A stretch of 64,000 nucleotides of DNA from Arthrobacter ipis (GCF_014694315.1 NZ_JAAOXD010000003.1:243909-307908), one strand, 5' to 3'. Counted from the first letter of the stretch, positions 33,038-42,815 are shown. Notes: generated from the letters alone by a model not told the origin. Translations and numbers: made by a program.

Positions 33038-34615
33038 TCAGCAGACGGTGTTGTCCGCCGGCTCCTTGCCGTCCACGAGGTACTTGTCCACGGCGCTGCT
33101 GATGCAGGTGTTGGACCGGCCGTAGGCGGTGTGGCCCTCACCCTTGAAGGTGAGCAGAGACGCGTTGCCCAGCTGCTTCCGCAGTTCGCTCGCCCACTCC
33201 ACCGGCGTTGCCGGGTCGCCGGTGGTACCGACGACGACGATCGGTGCGGAGCCGCTGTACTTGACGGCTGACGGGGTCCGGACGTTCTTGTACGGCCAGT
33301 CCGCGCAGTTCGCCCCGCCGTATGCGAAGAAGTAGCCCAGCGTGGGGGAGACCTCACGAAGCCGCTGCTCCTCGGCACGCATGGCCGCGGGATCGCTGTT
33401 CGTGGGGTAGTCCAGGCAGTTGATGGCGCTGAAGGCAAGAGCCGTGTTGGACGTGTATTTGCCGTTGGGGGACCGGTTCGCGCCCAGATCGGCCAGGCGA
33501 AGCATGAGGCTGACGTCGCCCTTCATGGCCGCGTCCAGTGCCTGCGTCAGAGCCGGCCAGCTTTCGTTGGCGTACAGCGGAACGACGATGCCGCTGACGA
33601 AGGCATTGCCGCCCACCAGCCGGCCGTCCTTGGCCGTCCGCGGAGTCTGGATCACGGAGTTAATGAGGTCGCGGATCTGTTGGAGGCCGTCGTCCGCCGT
33701 TCCGCGCAGGGGGCACCCCTCCTCCCCGAGGCAATGTTCCACGTAGGCGCGCAGGGCCTTCTCGAAGGCCCGGGCCTGGCCCAGAGTCAGCTCCTCAGCG
33801 CTGAGGGACGGATTGATAGCGCCGTCGAGGACCATGCGCCCCACGTTGTCCGGGAAGAGCGACGCGTAGGTGGAGCCCAGGAAAGTGCCATAGGAAAAAC
33901 CCATGTAGTTGAGTTTGGAGTCGTTGAGCACGGCGCGCAGGACGTCCAGGTCCTTGGCCGCGCTGACGGTGTCAATGTGGCCAAGCACCGCGCCCGTCTG
34001 CTCAGCGCACTTGGCGGCGATGGCCTTGTTATCGGCGCGGAGAACTGCCAGCCCGGCGTCGGTTTCCGGCGTGTAGACCTTTGCCCGCGCCTCGTCCCGT
34101 TCCTTGTCGGTGAGGCAGGTGACGGGTGCCGAGCGCTTGACGCCGCGTGGATCAAAACCGATGAGGTCGTAGTTGGCGCGCACCGTCTCGGAGAAATTAC
34201 TGTTGCCGGCGTCCCTGACGAAGTCGTAGCCGGATGCGCCCGGTCCGCCGGGGTTGACCAGCAGGCTGCCCTGCTTCTTGTTCCCGGTGCTGGCAATCTT
34301 CACGGCAGCGAGTTCAATCGTGTCGCCGTCCGGTTTCGCGTAGTCCACCGGCACCTTGACCTTGGCGCACTGCAGCTTGTCCTCGCAGGGCTTCCAGACA
34401 ATCGTCTGGGAGTAAAAGTCCTTCAGCCCTTCGGGGGCGGCCGCCGCTATGGAGGGGTCGGCCTGCCCGGTGGAGCCGCCCTGGGAGGACTCGTCCTTGG
34501 AGAGGCCAAGGGCACTGCACGATGCCAGCAGCAGGGCCAGCGCCATGGCGCCGGCCGCCCGCATCCCGCCCGCGAGGGTCCGGGGTCGCGAGGACAGGGG
34601 CGGTGCAGACATCAT
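33038..34615 (-). CDS. Exported alpha/beta hydrolase (tripeptidyl aminopeptidase-like)
   Basis: 525 residues. Lipoprotein signal with ALALLLASCS, Cys being the lipidation site. Mature alpha/beta hydrolase: oxyanion region LLVNPGGPGASGYDF, nucleophile elbow GFSYGTFLGS, Asp in GDPATPVEWA, His in KGEGHTAYGR, and a C-terminal TAP-like segment with a Cys pair. This is the SlpD/SlpE/TAP family that trims N-terminal tripeptides outside the cell. AAGGAG precedes the ATG at 34615. Convergent with the HAD-like gene at 9 bp, and followed upstream by holB. Confidence 0.93.
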   Translation of the reverse strand: MMSAPPLSSRPRTLAGGMRAAGAMALALLLASCSALGLSKDESSQGGSTGQADPSIAAAAPEGLKDFYSQTIVWKPCEDKLQCAKVKVPVDYAKPDGDTIELAAVKIASTGNKKQGSLLVNPGGPGASGYDFVRDAGNSNFSETVRANYDLIGFDPRGVKRSAPVTCLTDKERDEARAKVYTPETDAGLAVLRADNKAIAAKCAEQTGAVLGHIDTVSAAKDLDVLRAVLNDSKLNYMGFSYGTFLGSTYASLFPDNVGRMVLDGAINPSLSAEELTLGQARAFEKALRAYVEHCLGEEGCPLRGTADDGLQQIRDLINSVIQTPRTAKDGRLVGGNAFVSGIVVPLYANESWPALTQALDAAMKGDVSLMLRLADLGANRSPNGKYTSNTALAFSAINCLDYPTNSDPAAMRAEEQRLREVSPTLGYFFAYGGANCADWPYKNVRTPSAVKYSGSAPIVVVGTTGDPATPVEWASELRKQLGNASLLTFKGEGHTAYGRSNTCISSAVDKYLVDGKEPADNTVC

Positions 34616-34675
34616 GCGGTGTTCTCCTTGTAGGCGGCGTCAGCGTGGTCAGTCAGAGGGCGGGCGGTGCGTGGC

Positions 34676-35818
34676 TTAGATCAGGCTCGCGGCCATTGAC
34701 TCTACGGCCAACAGGGGTGCGACGTTGGTGGTGGTGATGCGCTTGCGGGCGTTGTTGATGGCGTCCATCCGGGCGAGTGTCACTTCCGGCCCGGACCGTT
34801 GGGCAAACTCCTCCAGCTCGCTCCTGAGTTCAACGTTCACGAGTTCGACGGCGTTCCCCAGCTGGATGATCAGAACGTCCCGGTAGAACGAGAGAAGGTC
34901 AGTCAGCGTCCGGTCGAGTGAATCGGTGACGGAACGCTTTGCCCGCCTCTTTTGATCGTCTTCGAGCTGCTTGACCTGGCTGCGCATGGCAGGCGGCAGG
35001 GTCCCGGTCTCCGGGGCACCCAGCGTTGCCAGCAGGGCGGCCTTCTCGGCGGCGTCGCGCTCCTCATTGGAGCTGGTGGCCTCCTCGGTGGCGATCTTCA
35101 CGAGTTTATCAGCCATCATCACGGCGGCCGTAATGCCGCGCAGGCCCAGCGGGAACCGGACGGTCTCCAGGCGCCGTTCCCGGGCCTCGCTATCGCGGGC
35201 CAAACGGCGGGCGATGCCAACGTGGCTCTGGGCGGCCCGCGCAGCCCGCTCAGCAAGGGCCGGGTCCACGCCGTCGCGCTTCACCAGCAGCGCCGCCACG
35301 TCTGCGGCGGGGGGAAGCCGCAGCGCCACTGCCCGGCACCTCGAGCGGATGGTCACCAGGACGTCCGCGGGGGAGGGGGCGCACAGCATCCAGATGGTGC
35401 GGGGGGTGGGCTCCTCTATGGCCTTGAGCAGCACGTTGGTGGTGCGCTCCTCCATGCGGTCGGCATCCTCCACCACGATGATCCGCCACCGGGCAGAGGA
35501 GGGCCGGTTGCCCGCCGTGGCCACGAGCTGGCGGGCCTCCTTGATGCTGATGGTCACCTTTTCGGTGCGGACAAAGGAGACATCGGCGTGGGTTTCACCC
35601 AGGATGGTCAGGCACGCCGGGCAGGTGCCGCAGCCGCGCATGGTGACGTCGTCCTGGTCGCAGTTCAGTGCCGCGGCGAAGGCCTTGGCCGCATTGGAAC
35701 GGCCGGAGCCCGGAGGCCCGGTGAACAGCCAGGCGTGCGTGAGCCCTTCACCCATCGCGGCCTGCCGCAGCTGGGCGACGACGGCTGGCTGGCCCTGCAG
35801 GTCATCCCAGACGGTCAT
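34676..35818 (-). CDS. holB: DNA polymerase III subunit delta'
   Basis: 380 residues. AAA+ clamp-loader subunit: P-loop LFTGPPGSGRSNAAKAFAAA (Arg replaces the usual Lys, as in delta' subunits), zinc module CGTCPACL, Walker B-like VVEDADRM, and the SRC motif in TIRSRCRAVAL (arginine finger region). It helps load the beta clamp during replication. The last 4 nt of tmk overlap its ATG, the usual actinobacterial tmk-holB pair. Confidence 0.96.
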   Translation of the reverse strand: MTVWDDLQGQPAVVAQLRQAAMGEGLTHAWLFTGPPGSGRSNAAKAFAAALNCDQDDVTMRGCGTCPACLTILGETHADVSFVRTEKVTISIKEARQLVATAGNRPSSARWRIIVVEDADRMEERTTNVLLKAIEEPTPRTIWMLCAPSPADVLVTIRSRCRAVALRLPPAADVAALLVKRDGVDPALAERAARAAQSHVGIARRLARDSEARERRLETVRFPLGLRGITAAVMMADKLVKIATEEATSSNEERDAAEKAALLATLGAPETGTLPPAMRSQVKQLEDDQKRRAKRSVTDSLDRTLTDLLSFYRDVLIIQLGNAVELVNVELRSELEEFAQRSGPEVTLARMDAINNARKRITTTNVAPLLAVESMAASLI

Positions 35819-36480
35819 GGTTGCCCCTGCCGGTCGGCGCCTGTTCGTGCGAGGAGCTGCTCGACGCGCGCCAGGATCAGTCCCGCGATGTCCTCGACGG
35901 GCTGTCCTGCCTCCAGCACCAGGTAGTTATCCGGCCTGGCCGCGGCGAGGTCCAGGAAGGCCTGGCGGATCCGGGCGTGGAATTCGTCGGCTTCCGATTC
36001 CAGCCGGTCCTCGGCAGCATCCCCGGCGGTGCGGCGGCTGCGGCCCTCTGCCGGGTGGACATCCAGGAGCACCGTCAGGTCCGGCTGCAGACCGGACGTG
36101 GCCCACTCATTGACGCTCCGCACGGCGTCTGTGCCGAGGGCGCGGCCGGCGCCCTGGTATGCCACCGAGGAGTCGATGTAGCGGTCCGTGAGCACCACCT
36201 CGCCGCGGGCCAGGGCCGGCCTGATGACCTGGCTGGCGTGCGCGGCCCGGGAGGCGGCGAAGATCAGGGCTTCGGTGTGGGCGTCGATGTGGCCGTGGCC
36301 GTGGTCCAGCACCAGGGAACGGAGCTTCTCGCCGATGGGTGTCCCACCGGGTTCCCGGGTACGCAGCACGGTGAGGCCGCGCGATTCCAGCGAGCCGGCC
36401 AGCCGGGCGGCTTGGGTTGACTTGCCGGCACCGTCACCGCCTTCGAAGGCGATGAAAAGTCCGGAGCTCTGCGTATTCAC
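35815..36480 (-). CDS. tmk: Thymidylate kinase
   Basis: 221 residues. P-loop FEGGDGAGKSTQAARL, DR(Y/x) motif VLTDRYIDSSVAYQG and REPGGTPIGE, all diagnostic for dTMP kinase. It phosphorylates dTMP to dTDP for DNA synthesis in the cytosol. ATG at 36480. Overlaps holB by 4 nt; the promoter should lie between here and the divergent PLP enzyme. Confidence 0.97.
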   Translation of the reverse strand: MNTQSSGLFIAFEGGDGAGKSTQAARLAGSLESRGLTVLRTREPGGTPIGEKLRSLVLDHGHGHIDAHTEALIFAASRAAHASQVIRPALARGEVVLTDRYIDSSVAYQGAGRALGTDAVRSVNEWATSGLQPDLTVLLDVHPAEGRSRRTAGDAAEDRLESEADEFHARIRQAFLDLAAARPDNYLVLEAGQPVEDIAGLILARVEQLLARTGADRQGQP

Positions 36481-36589
36481 CTGTCCAGCCTACCGATTTC
36501 CACCGACGAAGATGCCCCGCGCCCGCTTGTGCATCCCGCCGGTAGCAGCCGCTTTCGCAGCGGGCTGGCACCCAACGTACCCTGTGACC

Positions 36590-37774
36590 ATGAGTCTTTC
36601 CGATGAGCATGCCGCATCCCTGTCTGCCGAAACGGTGGTTGTGGCCGCCGGCCGTCCGCCCCGCGAACACGATGCGCCCGTCAACCCGCCCATCGTGCTC
36701 TCCTCCACCTATTTTGGCACCGGCGCGCTGGACGACGGCGACCGGGGCTACGGCCGCTATTCGAACCCCACGTGGGACCCGTTCGAAGAGGCCCTCGGCC
36801 AGCTCGAAGGCGCCTCGCTGCCGGGACTGCTGTACTCCTCGGGCCTGGCCGCGGTCAGCTCCGCGCTCTCCCTGATCCCCACCGGCGGCGTCCTGGTGAT
36901 GCCGTCCCACAGCTATTCCGGTTCGTTGGTCATGGCCGCCGAACTGGCCGAAAAAGGCCTCCTCGAACTCCGCACCGTGGACATCGCGGATACCGAAGCT
37001 GTCCGGGCCCAGATAGCGCCGCAGGATGGCAAGGCGGCGGACATGCTGTGGCTGGAAAGCCCCACCAACCCGATGCTCGGCATCGCGGACATCCGGGCGC
37101 TCACCCAGGCCGCCCACGACGCCGGCGCCGTCGTCGTCACGGACAACACCTTCTCCACGCCTCTGGTGCAGCAGCCGCTCAGCCTGGGGTCCGACGTCGT
37201 GCTTCACTCGGTGACCAAGTACCTGGCCGGCCACTCCGACGTGGTGCTGGGCGCCCTGGTGACCTCTGACGCGGAACTGCGCGAAACACTTCTTCACCAC
37301 CGCATCATCCATGGCGGAATCGCCGGTCCCTTCGAAGCGTGGCTGGCCTTGCGCGGCCTGCGGACGCTGGCCCTGCGAATTGAGCGTTCGCAGGCGTCGG
37401 CGGCGGTGCTGGCCGAACGTCTCAGCGCACATCCGGCCCTGGAGAATGTGCGCTACCCGGGCCTGGTGTCGGATGCCGGCCACGATCTGGCCAAGTCCCA
37501 GATGACAGGCTTTGGGTCGATTCTCTGCGTCCAGGTTGCCGCCGCCGGCGGACTCAGCGCTTCCGACACCGCGGACAAGCTGGTGCGTGCCCTGAACCTG
37601 TGGCTGCCGGCCACCTCCCTTGGCGGCGTTGAGTCGCTCATCGAGCGGCGGCGACGGCACGCTGCGGAACCCGTCAGCGTCCCCGAAAACCTGGTGCGCC
37701 TGAGCGTTGGCATCGAAAACGTAGAGGACCTCTGGGCCGACTTGAAGCAGGCGCTGGACGCCCTGGACCGATAG
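36590..37774 (+). CDS. Cys/Met metabolism PLP-dependent enzyme (cystathionine gamma-synthase/lyase-like)
   Basis: 394 residues. The fold-type I Cys/Met enzyme features are clear: YGRYSNPTWDPFEEALGQLE near the N terminus, YSSGLAAVSSALSLI, Asp in VVTDNTFSTP, the PLP lysine in LHSVTKYLAGHSDV. It probably catalyses cystathionine formation or cleavage; which one cannot be told from sequence alone. I chose ATG 36590 because the frame upstream overlaps tmk antisense. Followed 9 nt downstream by the DUF2516 gene. Confidence 0.92.
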   Translation: MSLSDEHAASLSAETVVVAAGRPPREHDAPVNPPIVLSSTYFGTGALDDGDRGYGRYSNPTWDPFEEALGQLEGASLPGLLYSSGLAAVSSALSLIPTGGVLVMPSHSYSGSLVMAAELAEKGLLELRTVDIADTEAVRAQIAPQDGKAADMLWLESPTNPMLGIADIRALTQAAHDAGAVVVTDNTFSTPLVQQPLSLGSDVVLHSVTKYLAGHSDVVLGALVTSDAELRETLLHHRIIHGGIAGPFEAWLALRGLRTLALRIERSQASAAVLAERLSAHPALENVRYPGLVSDAGHDLAKSQMTGFGSILCVQVAAAGGLSASDTADKLVRALNLWLPATSLGGVESLIERRRRHAAEPVSVPENLVRLSVGIENVEDLWADLKQALDALDR

Positions 37775-37783
37775 GCTGGGCTG

Positions 37784-38140
37784 GTGGACGGACGACTACT
37801 GATTTTCTACGTTGAGAGCACGGTCTACTACATCCTGGGGCTGATTGCTTTGGCCCTCGAGGTGTGGGCCTTCTTTGACTGCGTCCGCCACCGGGCCAAC
37901 GCCTTTGAAGCTGTCGGCAAGCGCACCAAGACCTTCTGGCTTGCATTGACCGGCGGCAGCCTGGCCGTCGGCGCACTGTCTGTGCTGGGCGGCGGATCGG
38001 GCGGTCTCCTCGGCCCGCTTGGCCTGTTTGGCCTCGGAGCCGTGGTTGCGGCCTCCGTCTACCTGGCTGACGTCCGCCCGGCCGTGAAGGACGCCGGCCG
38101 CGGCGGCAGCAGAAACATGGGCCCGTACGGCCCCTGGTGA
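37784..38140 (+). CDS. DUF2516 family membrane protein
   Basis: 118 residues from GTG 37784, three hydrophobic segments: YVESTVYYILGLIALALEVW, KTFWLALTGGSLAVGALSVL and a third near GLFGLGAVVAASVYLADVRP. The VRPAVKDAG motif after the last helix marks the DUF2516 family. Function unknown. Confidence 0.88.
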   Translation: MDGRLLIFYVESTVYYILGLIALALEVWAFFDCVRHRANAFEAVGKRTKTFWLALTGGSLAVGALSVLGGGSGGLLGPLGLFGLGAVVAASVYLADVRPAVKDAGRGGSRNMGPYGPW

Positions 38141-38161
38141 CCGCGCTTTTGGGCCGCCGCC

Positions 38162-38983
38162 TTAGTCTGGCGCCACAGCTTTCCAGCCGACGGTAAGTTC
38201 CCCCAACCGCCAACGCGAGGGGCCATCCTGCACCGGCCACCCTCCGTCGAGCAGCGCCCGGCACATGGCCGTCCACCGTTGCCTGTTCCCAAACGGCGCC
38301 AGCGGCGCCGCCTCGAGCCATGCCCGGTCCATCGCCTGCAGCAGCGTGTGGATCCGTTCGCCGGGAACATTGCGGTGGATGAGGGCCTTGGGCAGACGTT
38401 CCGCGATCTCGGACGGCAACCCGAAACTCCCGAAGCGCACTGACATGGTGAGGCTCAGTGGCCGCTCAGCATCGAGGGCAATCCAGGCGGAGCGCCGGCC
38501 AATCTCGTCGCACGTCCCGTCGATGAACAGGCCATCCGGAGCCAGCCGGCCCTGCACCAGTTCCCAGATGCCGCGGACATCCGCTTCCTCGTACTGCCGC
38601 AGCACGTTGAACGCCCGCACAAGCACCGGGTTCCCGGGCACCGGAAGTTCGAATCCGCCGTTGTGGAAACTCAGGCCCGGGCGCTCCAAGGCCTTCGCTG
38701 CACGCACGCGTTCCGGTTCAATCTCGATCCCGCAGACGCGCACATCCGGCCGTACCGTCCGGAGCCGTTCAAAGAGTTCGACGGCGGTGGCCGGCGAAGC
38801 GCCGTAACCGAGGTCCACCACGAGCGGGTCGGCCGCCCTCCGGAGGCGCCAGGCCTGCGGGCCGGCCAGCCAGCGGTCCAGCCGGCGCATGCGGTTCGGG
38901 TTGGTGGTGCCGCGGGTCACGTTTCCCACCGGCCTGCCCCGGCTGCTCCGGTTGGTCACCACCCGCTCTGCTTTCTGCACCAC
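38162..38983 (-). CDS. Class I SAM-dependent methyltransferase
   Basis: 273 residues. Motif [19 protein letters not shown] (about residues 54-71) and acidic strand [16 protein letters not shown] give the SAM site. [20 protein letters not shown] follows, as in the actinobacterial class I methyltransferases encoded beside gpmA and phoU. Substrate unknown. Start GTG 38983. Convergent with DUF2516 and divergent from gpmA. Confidence 0.82.
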   Translation of the reverse strand: MVQKAERVVTNRSSRGRPVGNVTRGTTNPNRMRRLDRWLAGPQAWRLRRAADPLVVDLGYGASPATAVELFERLRTVRPDVRVCGIEIEPERVRAAKALERPGLSFHNGGFELPVPGNPVLVRAFNVLRQYEEADVRGIWELVQGRLAPDGLFIDGTCDEIGRRSAWIALDAERPLSLTMSVRFGSFGLPSEIAERLPKALIHRNVPGERIHTLLQAMDRAWLEAAPLAPFGNRQRWTAMCRALLDGGWPVQDGPSRWRLGELTVGWKAVAPD

Positions 38984-39085
38984 GGCACCAGCTTAACGGG
39001 GTACCCTGCGTACGGGATGCGGGCGGTCCTGCCGCGTGATGTAACTCTCGGCACCCACGGGTCCCGCTCGGCTAGGATGAAAATC

Positions 39086-39832
39086 ATGACTTACAAGCTG
39101 ATTCTGCTGCGCCACGGCCACAGCGAATGGAACGCCAAGAACCTGTTCACCGGCTGGGTGGATGTAGACCTGAACGACCAGGGCCGCGAGGAAGCAGCAC
39201 GCGGTGGGGAACTGCTGGTTGAGAACAACATTCTCCCGGACATCCTCTACACGTCGCTCCTGAAGCGGGCCATCAACACGGCCAACATCTCTCTGGACAA
39301 GGCTGACCGCGGCTGGATCCCCGTCAAGCGCGACTGGCGCCTGAACGAGCGTCACTACGGTGCACTGCAGGGCAAGGACAAGGCCCAGACCCTCGCCGAA
39401 TTCGGGGAGGACCAGTTCATGCTGTGGCGCCGCTCCTACGACACCCCGCCGCCGCCCCTGGACGACAGCAGCGAGTTCTCCCAGTCCCGCGATCCGCGCT
39501 ACGCGGACCTCGGTGACGACCTGCCCCGCACCGAGTGCCTCAAGGACGTCCTCATCCGCCTGCTCCCGTACTGGGAATCGGACATCAAGGAAGACCTGAA
39601 GGCAGGCAAGACGGTCCTGGTCACCGCCCACGGCAACTCACTGCGCGCTTTGGTCAAGCACCTGGACGGCATCAGCGACGACGCCATCGCCAGCCTGAAC
39701 ATCCCCACCGGCATCCCGCTGGTCTACGACCTGGACGAGAACTTCCAGCCGCTCACCCCCGGCGGCACCTACCTCGACCCCGAGGCAGCCGAGCAGGCCA
39801 TCCTGGCCGTCGCCAACCAGGGCAAGAAGTAA
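39086..39832 (+). CDS. gpmA: 2,3-bisphosphoglycerate-dependent phosphoglycerate mutase
   Basis: 248 residues. [20 protein letters not shown] carries the phosphohistidine (RHG); [17 protein letters not shown] and [17 protein letters not shown] complete the active site. It interconverts 3- and 2-phosphoglycerate in glycolysis. I prefer ATG 39086 (AGGA 8 nt upstream) to the ATG at 39077. Followed by a REP-like element and a strong terminator. Confidence 0.98.
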   Translation: MTYKLILLRHGHSEWNAKNLFTGWVDVDLNDQGREEAARGGELLVENNILPDILYTSLLKRAINTANISLDKADRGWIPVKRDWRLNERHYGALQGKDKAQTLAEFGEDQFMLWRRSYDTPPPPLDDSSEFSQSRDPRYADLGDDLPRTECLKDVLIRLLPYWESDIKEDLKAGKTVLVTAHGNSLRALVKHLDGISDDAIASLNIPTGIPLVYDLDENFQPLTPGGTYLDPEAAEQAILAVANQGKK

Positions 39833-39840
39833 ACTCCGCG

Positions 39841-39859
39841 GGTTGAGCCTGTCGAAACC
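39841..39859 (+). repeat. REP-like intergenic repeat
   Basis: GGTTGAGCCTGTCGAAACC. A near copy, TGGTCGAGCCTGTCGGGACC, occurs at 48822-48841 after rlmB. This motif is known to me as abundant between genes in Micrococcaceae and related actinobacteria. Confidence 0.65.
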
Positions 39860-39860
39860 A

Positions 39861-39913
39861 AAACGGACGACGCCGGCCGGTCACCTCAGGTGACCAGCCG
39901 GCGTCGTCCGTTT
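39861..39913. terminator. Bidirectional terminator between gpmA and phoU
   Basis: Outer stem AAACGGACGACGCCGG (39861-39876) with CCGGCGTCGTCCGTTT (39898-39913), 2-nt bulges, inner stem GGTCACC/GGTGACC (39879-39895). T-rich on one side, A-rich on the other. Confidence 0.9.
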
Positions 39914-39932
39914 AATGCACTGGAAGTTATCG

Positions 39933-40595
39933 TTAGCCGTGCTCGATGCTGTTCGGGTGCCAGGCTCCGGTCACGAGGTAGGTGACCTTCTGCGCCACGG
40001 ACACGCCGTGGTCCGCGAACCGCTCGAAGTAGCGGCTGGCCAGGGCGACGTCCACGGTGGTGGCCGGGGATTCCTGCCAGTCGGGGCGTGCGATCGCCTT
40101 GAAGACACTGAGGTGGAGGTCGTTGACTGCGGAGTTGGCCTTGAGGATGTCGCGGGCAACCTCGAGGTCACGGGTCTCCAGCAGCTGGGTGAGCTTGTTT
40201 GCGATCTCGATGTCCTGCTCGGCGAAGCTCTTGAATGTCCCGGTCAGGGACTCCGGGATCACCATGGCGGGGAAGCGCAGCCGGGCCAGCTGGGCAATGT
40301 GGCGGGCGAGGTCGCCCATGCGCTCCAAGGAGGCGCTCATCCGCAGCGACCCGACGATCATGCGCAGGTCGCTGGCCACGGGGCCCTGCAGGGCGAGGAT
40401 GTCGATGGCGCGCTCGTCGAGGCTGTTCTGCAGGAAGTCGATCCTGGCGTCCGCGGCGATGACGTCCTGTGCCAGATCGACGTCGGCGCTCTCGAACGAC
40501 GTCGTAGCCTTGCCGATCGCTTCACTGACCAGCTTTGAAATCTCGATGAGGTCCTCGCCCACGTGGGCCAGCTCCTCCTGAAAAACCTTGCGCAC
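39933..40595 (-). CDS. phoU: Phosphate transport system regulatory protein PhoU
   Basis: 220 residues in two three-helix bundles with E/DxxxD metal motifs (ERMGDLARHIAQLARLRF at about 90; RYFERFADHGVSVAQKV near 190). PhoU represses the phosphate two-component system when phosphate is plentiful. Divergent from senX3-regX3 across a PHO box at 40687-40719. Ends at the terminator shared with gpmA. Confidence 0.97.
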   Translation of the reverse strand: MRKVFQEELAHVGEDLIEISKLVSEAIGKATTSFESADVDLAQDVIAADARIDFLQNSLDERAIDILALQGPVASDLRMIVGSLRMSASLERMGDLARHIAQLARLRFPAMVIPESLTGTFKSFAEQDIEIANKLTQLLETRDLEVARDILKANSAVNDLHLSVFKAIARPDWQESPATTVDVALASRYFERFADHGVSVAQKVTYLVTGAWHPNSIEHG

Positions 40596-40686
40596 GTAGG
40601 CGTCCTTTCCTTGGAAACTCCGCCCCGCCGCGGCGGTCAGAATTTCGTGTCACCGTTCCGGCAGTCCAACCGCACACTCTTCCAGT

Positions 40687-40719
40687 CTTCGGTGAACTGT
40701 TACACACCTCAAGATGAAC
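40687..40719 (-). promoter_or_regulatory. PHO box (three 11-bp units)
   Basis: On the minus strand: GTTCATCTTGA, GGTGTGTAACA, GTTCACCGAAG in tandem. The first and third units match the actinobacterial PHO-box unit GTTCACC well. It lies between phoU and senX3, about 90 bp from each start, so RegX3/PhoP-type control of both is likely. Confidence 0.72.
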
Positions 40720-40798
40720 GTTAGCTGAATCCGCACCGCGTGGGCCGTTTATCGGATATCGGGGGTTCCCGGAAGCATAAGCTGGAGGCGTGGATCCA

Positions 40799-42070
40799 AT
40801 GCTCTTAGGTGTCATCGCCGGCCTGCTGGGCCTGTCGTTCGGCGTCTTTGGCGTGCTCGCCTTCCGGGCCAGCGAGAAGCAGCGCGAGCTCGTAGACATT
40901 GAGTACGACGAACCGGCGCTGCCCCAGGGGTCCGCGGAAGTCCTCGCCGTCGTCGGGCAGGCGTTTGTGGTGGTGGACGCGATCGACGGCGTCGTCCGGG
41001 CAAGCCCGGCGGCCTACGCCTACGGCCTGGTGCGCGGCCACACGGTGGTGCACCGCGAGCTGTTGGAGATGACGGCGAACGTCCGGAGGGACGGCGTGAT
41101 CCTGGAGAGGCAGCTTGAACTGCCCCGGGGGCCGCTCGGCCAGGGAACCATCATCGTGCAGGTCCGGGCAGCAATGCTGGGTGAGGAATACATTGTCCTG
41201 CTGGCCGACGACCGGACGGAGATCACCCGGACCGAGGAGATCCGCAACGACTTCGTGGCCAACGTGTCCCATGAACTGAAGACGCCGGTGGGCGCCATCT
41301 CGCTGCTGGCTGAGGCGCTGGAATCTTCCGCGGACGACGAGGACGCCGTCCGCCGCTTCGCCAAACGCATGCACAAGGAGTCGGCCCGCCTCGCCGCGCT
41401 GGTGCAGGACATCATTGAGCTGTCACGGCTGCAGGGCGCGAACGTGGCGCAGCAGGGGCACACTGTGGACATCAACGACGTCATCTCCGAAGCCGTCGAC
41501 CGGTCGCAGCTGCCCGCCGAAAGCAAGAACATCCAGATCGTCATTGGCGGCCGTGCGGAGGCGAAGGTCTACGGTGACCAGGACCTGCTGGTCACGGCGC
41601 TGCGGAACCTCATCGACAACGCGATCCGGTACTCGCCGGAGAACACCCGGGTGGGCATCGGTGTGCGGTCCAGGGAAGGACTGGTTTCCGTCTCCGTCAC
41701 GGACCAGGGCGAGGGCCTGTCACCCGAGGACCAGGAGCGGGTGTTCGAACGTTTCTACCGGGTGGACGCGGCCCGGTCCCGCCACACCGGCGGAACCGGC
41801 CTGGGCCTGAGCATCGTCAAACACGTCGTTTCCAACCACGGCGGGGAAGTCACACTCTGGTCCCAGCCCGGCCAGGGCTCCACGTTCACCCTCCGGCTGC
41901 CGGAGATGGAAGGGCAGGAAGGCACGTCGGCGCCGGAACCGCGCGCCCGCGCTGCCCAGGAAGTCAGAACGCTGGCCCCCGACTCACCGCAGGGCCGGCA
42001 CGACCGGCCGCAACAGGCCAACGACCCACGCGACGCCGCCGGCGTCCACGAACGAGGAGCTAACGCTTGA
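40799..42070 (+). CDS. senX3: Phosphate-sensing histidine kinase SenX3
   Basis: 423 residues. N-terminal membrane helix (GVIAGLLGLSFGVFGVLAF), PAS-like domain (about 40-140), dimerisation box FVANVSHELKTPVGAISLLA with the phospho-accepting His, and catalytic ATPase boxes NLIDNAIRYSPEN, DQGEGLS and GTGLGLSIVKH. A disordered tail rich in Pro/Gln/Arg follows. GGAGG at 40784 is 10 nt before the ATG at 40799; a GTG at 40790 is also in frame but too close. The stop overlaps regX3 by 4 nt. Confidence 0.93.
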   Translation: MLLGVIAGLLGLSFGVFGVLAFRASEKQRELVDIEYDEPALPQGSAEVLAVVGQAFVVVDAIDGVVRASPAAYAYGLVRGHTVVHRELLEMTANVRRDGVILERQLELPRGPLGQGTIIVQVRAAMLGEEYIVLLADDRTEITRTEEIRNDFVANVSHELKTPVGAISLLAEALESSADDEDAVRRFAKRMHKESARLAALVQDIIELSRLQGANVAQQGHTVDINDVISEAVDRSQLPAESKNIQIVIGGRAEAKVYGDQDLLVTALRNLIDNAIRYSPENTRVGIGVRSREGLVSVSVTDQGEGLSPEDQERVFERFYRVDAARSRHTGGTGLGLSIVKHVVSNHGGEVTLWSQPGQGSTFTLRLPEMEGQEGTSAPEPRARAAQEVRTLAPDSPQGRHDRPQQANDPRDAAGVHERGANA

Positions 42071-42747
42071 GCAGGATTCTTATTGTCGAGGATGAGGAGT
42101 CGTTCAGCGATCCCCTGTCCTATTTACTGGGCAAGGAAGGATTCGAGGTGGAGGTCGTGGACAACGGCCTCGACGCCATCACGGAATTCGACCGCAACGG
42201 GGCAGACCTCGTGCTGCTCGACCTGCAGCTGCCGGGACAGTCCGGCACGGAGGTCTGCCGGCAGCTGCGTCAGCGCTCCACCGTCCCGGTCATCATACTG
42301 ACGGCCAAGGACACCGAGATCGACAAGGTCGTCGGGCTGGAGCTGGGCGCGGACGACTACGTCACCAAGCCCTACTCCTCCCGCGAGCTGGTGGCCCGCG
42401 TCCGCGCCGTACTGCGGCGCCAGGGCGAACCGGAGGAACTCATCGCGTCCACCGTCCACGCCGGCCCTGTGCGGATGGACATCGAGCGGCATGTGGTGAG
42501 CGTCGACGGCGAGCAGGTGTCGCTGCCGCTGAAGGAGTTTGAACTGCTGGAGATGCTGCTGCGCAACTCCGGCCGCGTGCTGACCCGGGGCCAGCTGATT
42601 GATAGGGTCTGGGGCTCCGACTATGTGGGCGACACCAAAACGCTCGACGTCCACGTGAAGCGGCTGCGCAGCAAGATCGAGCCCGACCCGTCCCTGCCGC
42701 GGTATCTCGTCACCGTGCGCGGACTGGGCTACAAGTTCGAGCCGTAG
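42067..42747 (+). CDS. regX3: Response regulator RegX3 (OmpR/PhoB family)
   Basis: 226 residues from TTG 42067, overlapping senX3. Receiver domain with acidic pair VEDEE, phospho-Asp in VLLDLQLPG, Thr/Lys in ILTAKDTE and VTKPYSSREL. C-terminal winged helix ELLEMLLRNSGRVLTRGQLI then TLDVHVKRLRSKIE. It activates phosphate-starvation genes. Two terminators follow. Confidence 0.97.
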   Translation: MSRILIVEDEESFSDPLSYLLGKEGFEVEVVDNGLDAITEFDRNGADLVLLDLQLPGQSGTEVCRQLRQRSTVPVIILTAKDTEIDKVVGLELGADDYVTKPYSSRELVARVRAVLRRQGEPEELIASTVHAGPVRMDIERHVVSVDGEQVSLPLKEFELLEMLLRNSGRVLTRGQLIDRVWGSDYVGDTKTLDVHVKRLRSKIEPDPSLPRYLVTVRGLGYKFEP

Positions 42748-42760
42748 AAGCTTGTTTCCA

Positions 42761-42781
42761 GCCCGGGCGAGGCGCCCGGGC
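42761..42781 (+). terminator. First hairpin after regX3
   Basis: GCCCGGGCG-AGG-CGCCCGGGC, perfect 9-bp stem, 13 nt after the regX3 stop. Confidence 0.65.
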
Positions 42782-42815
42782 GCGGCACCGGCAACGCGAA
42801 GCACCGATAAACACG

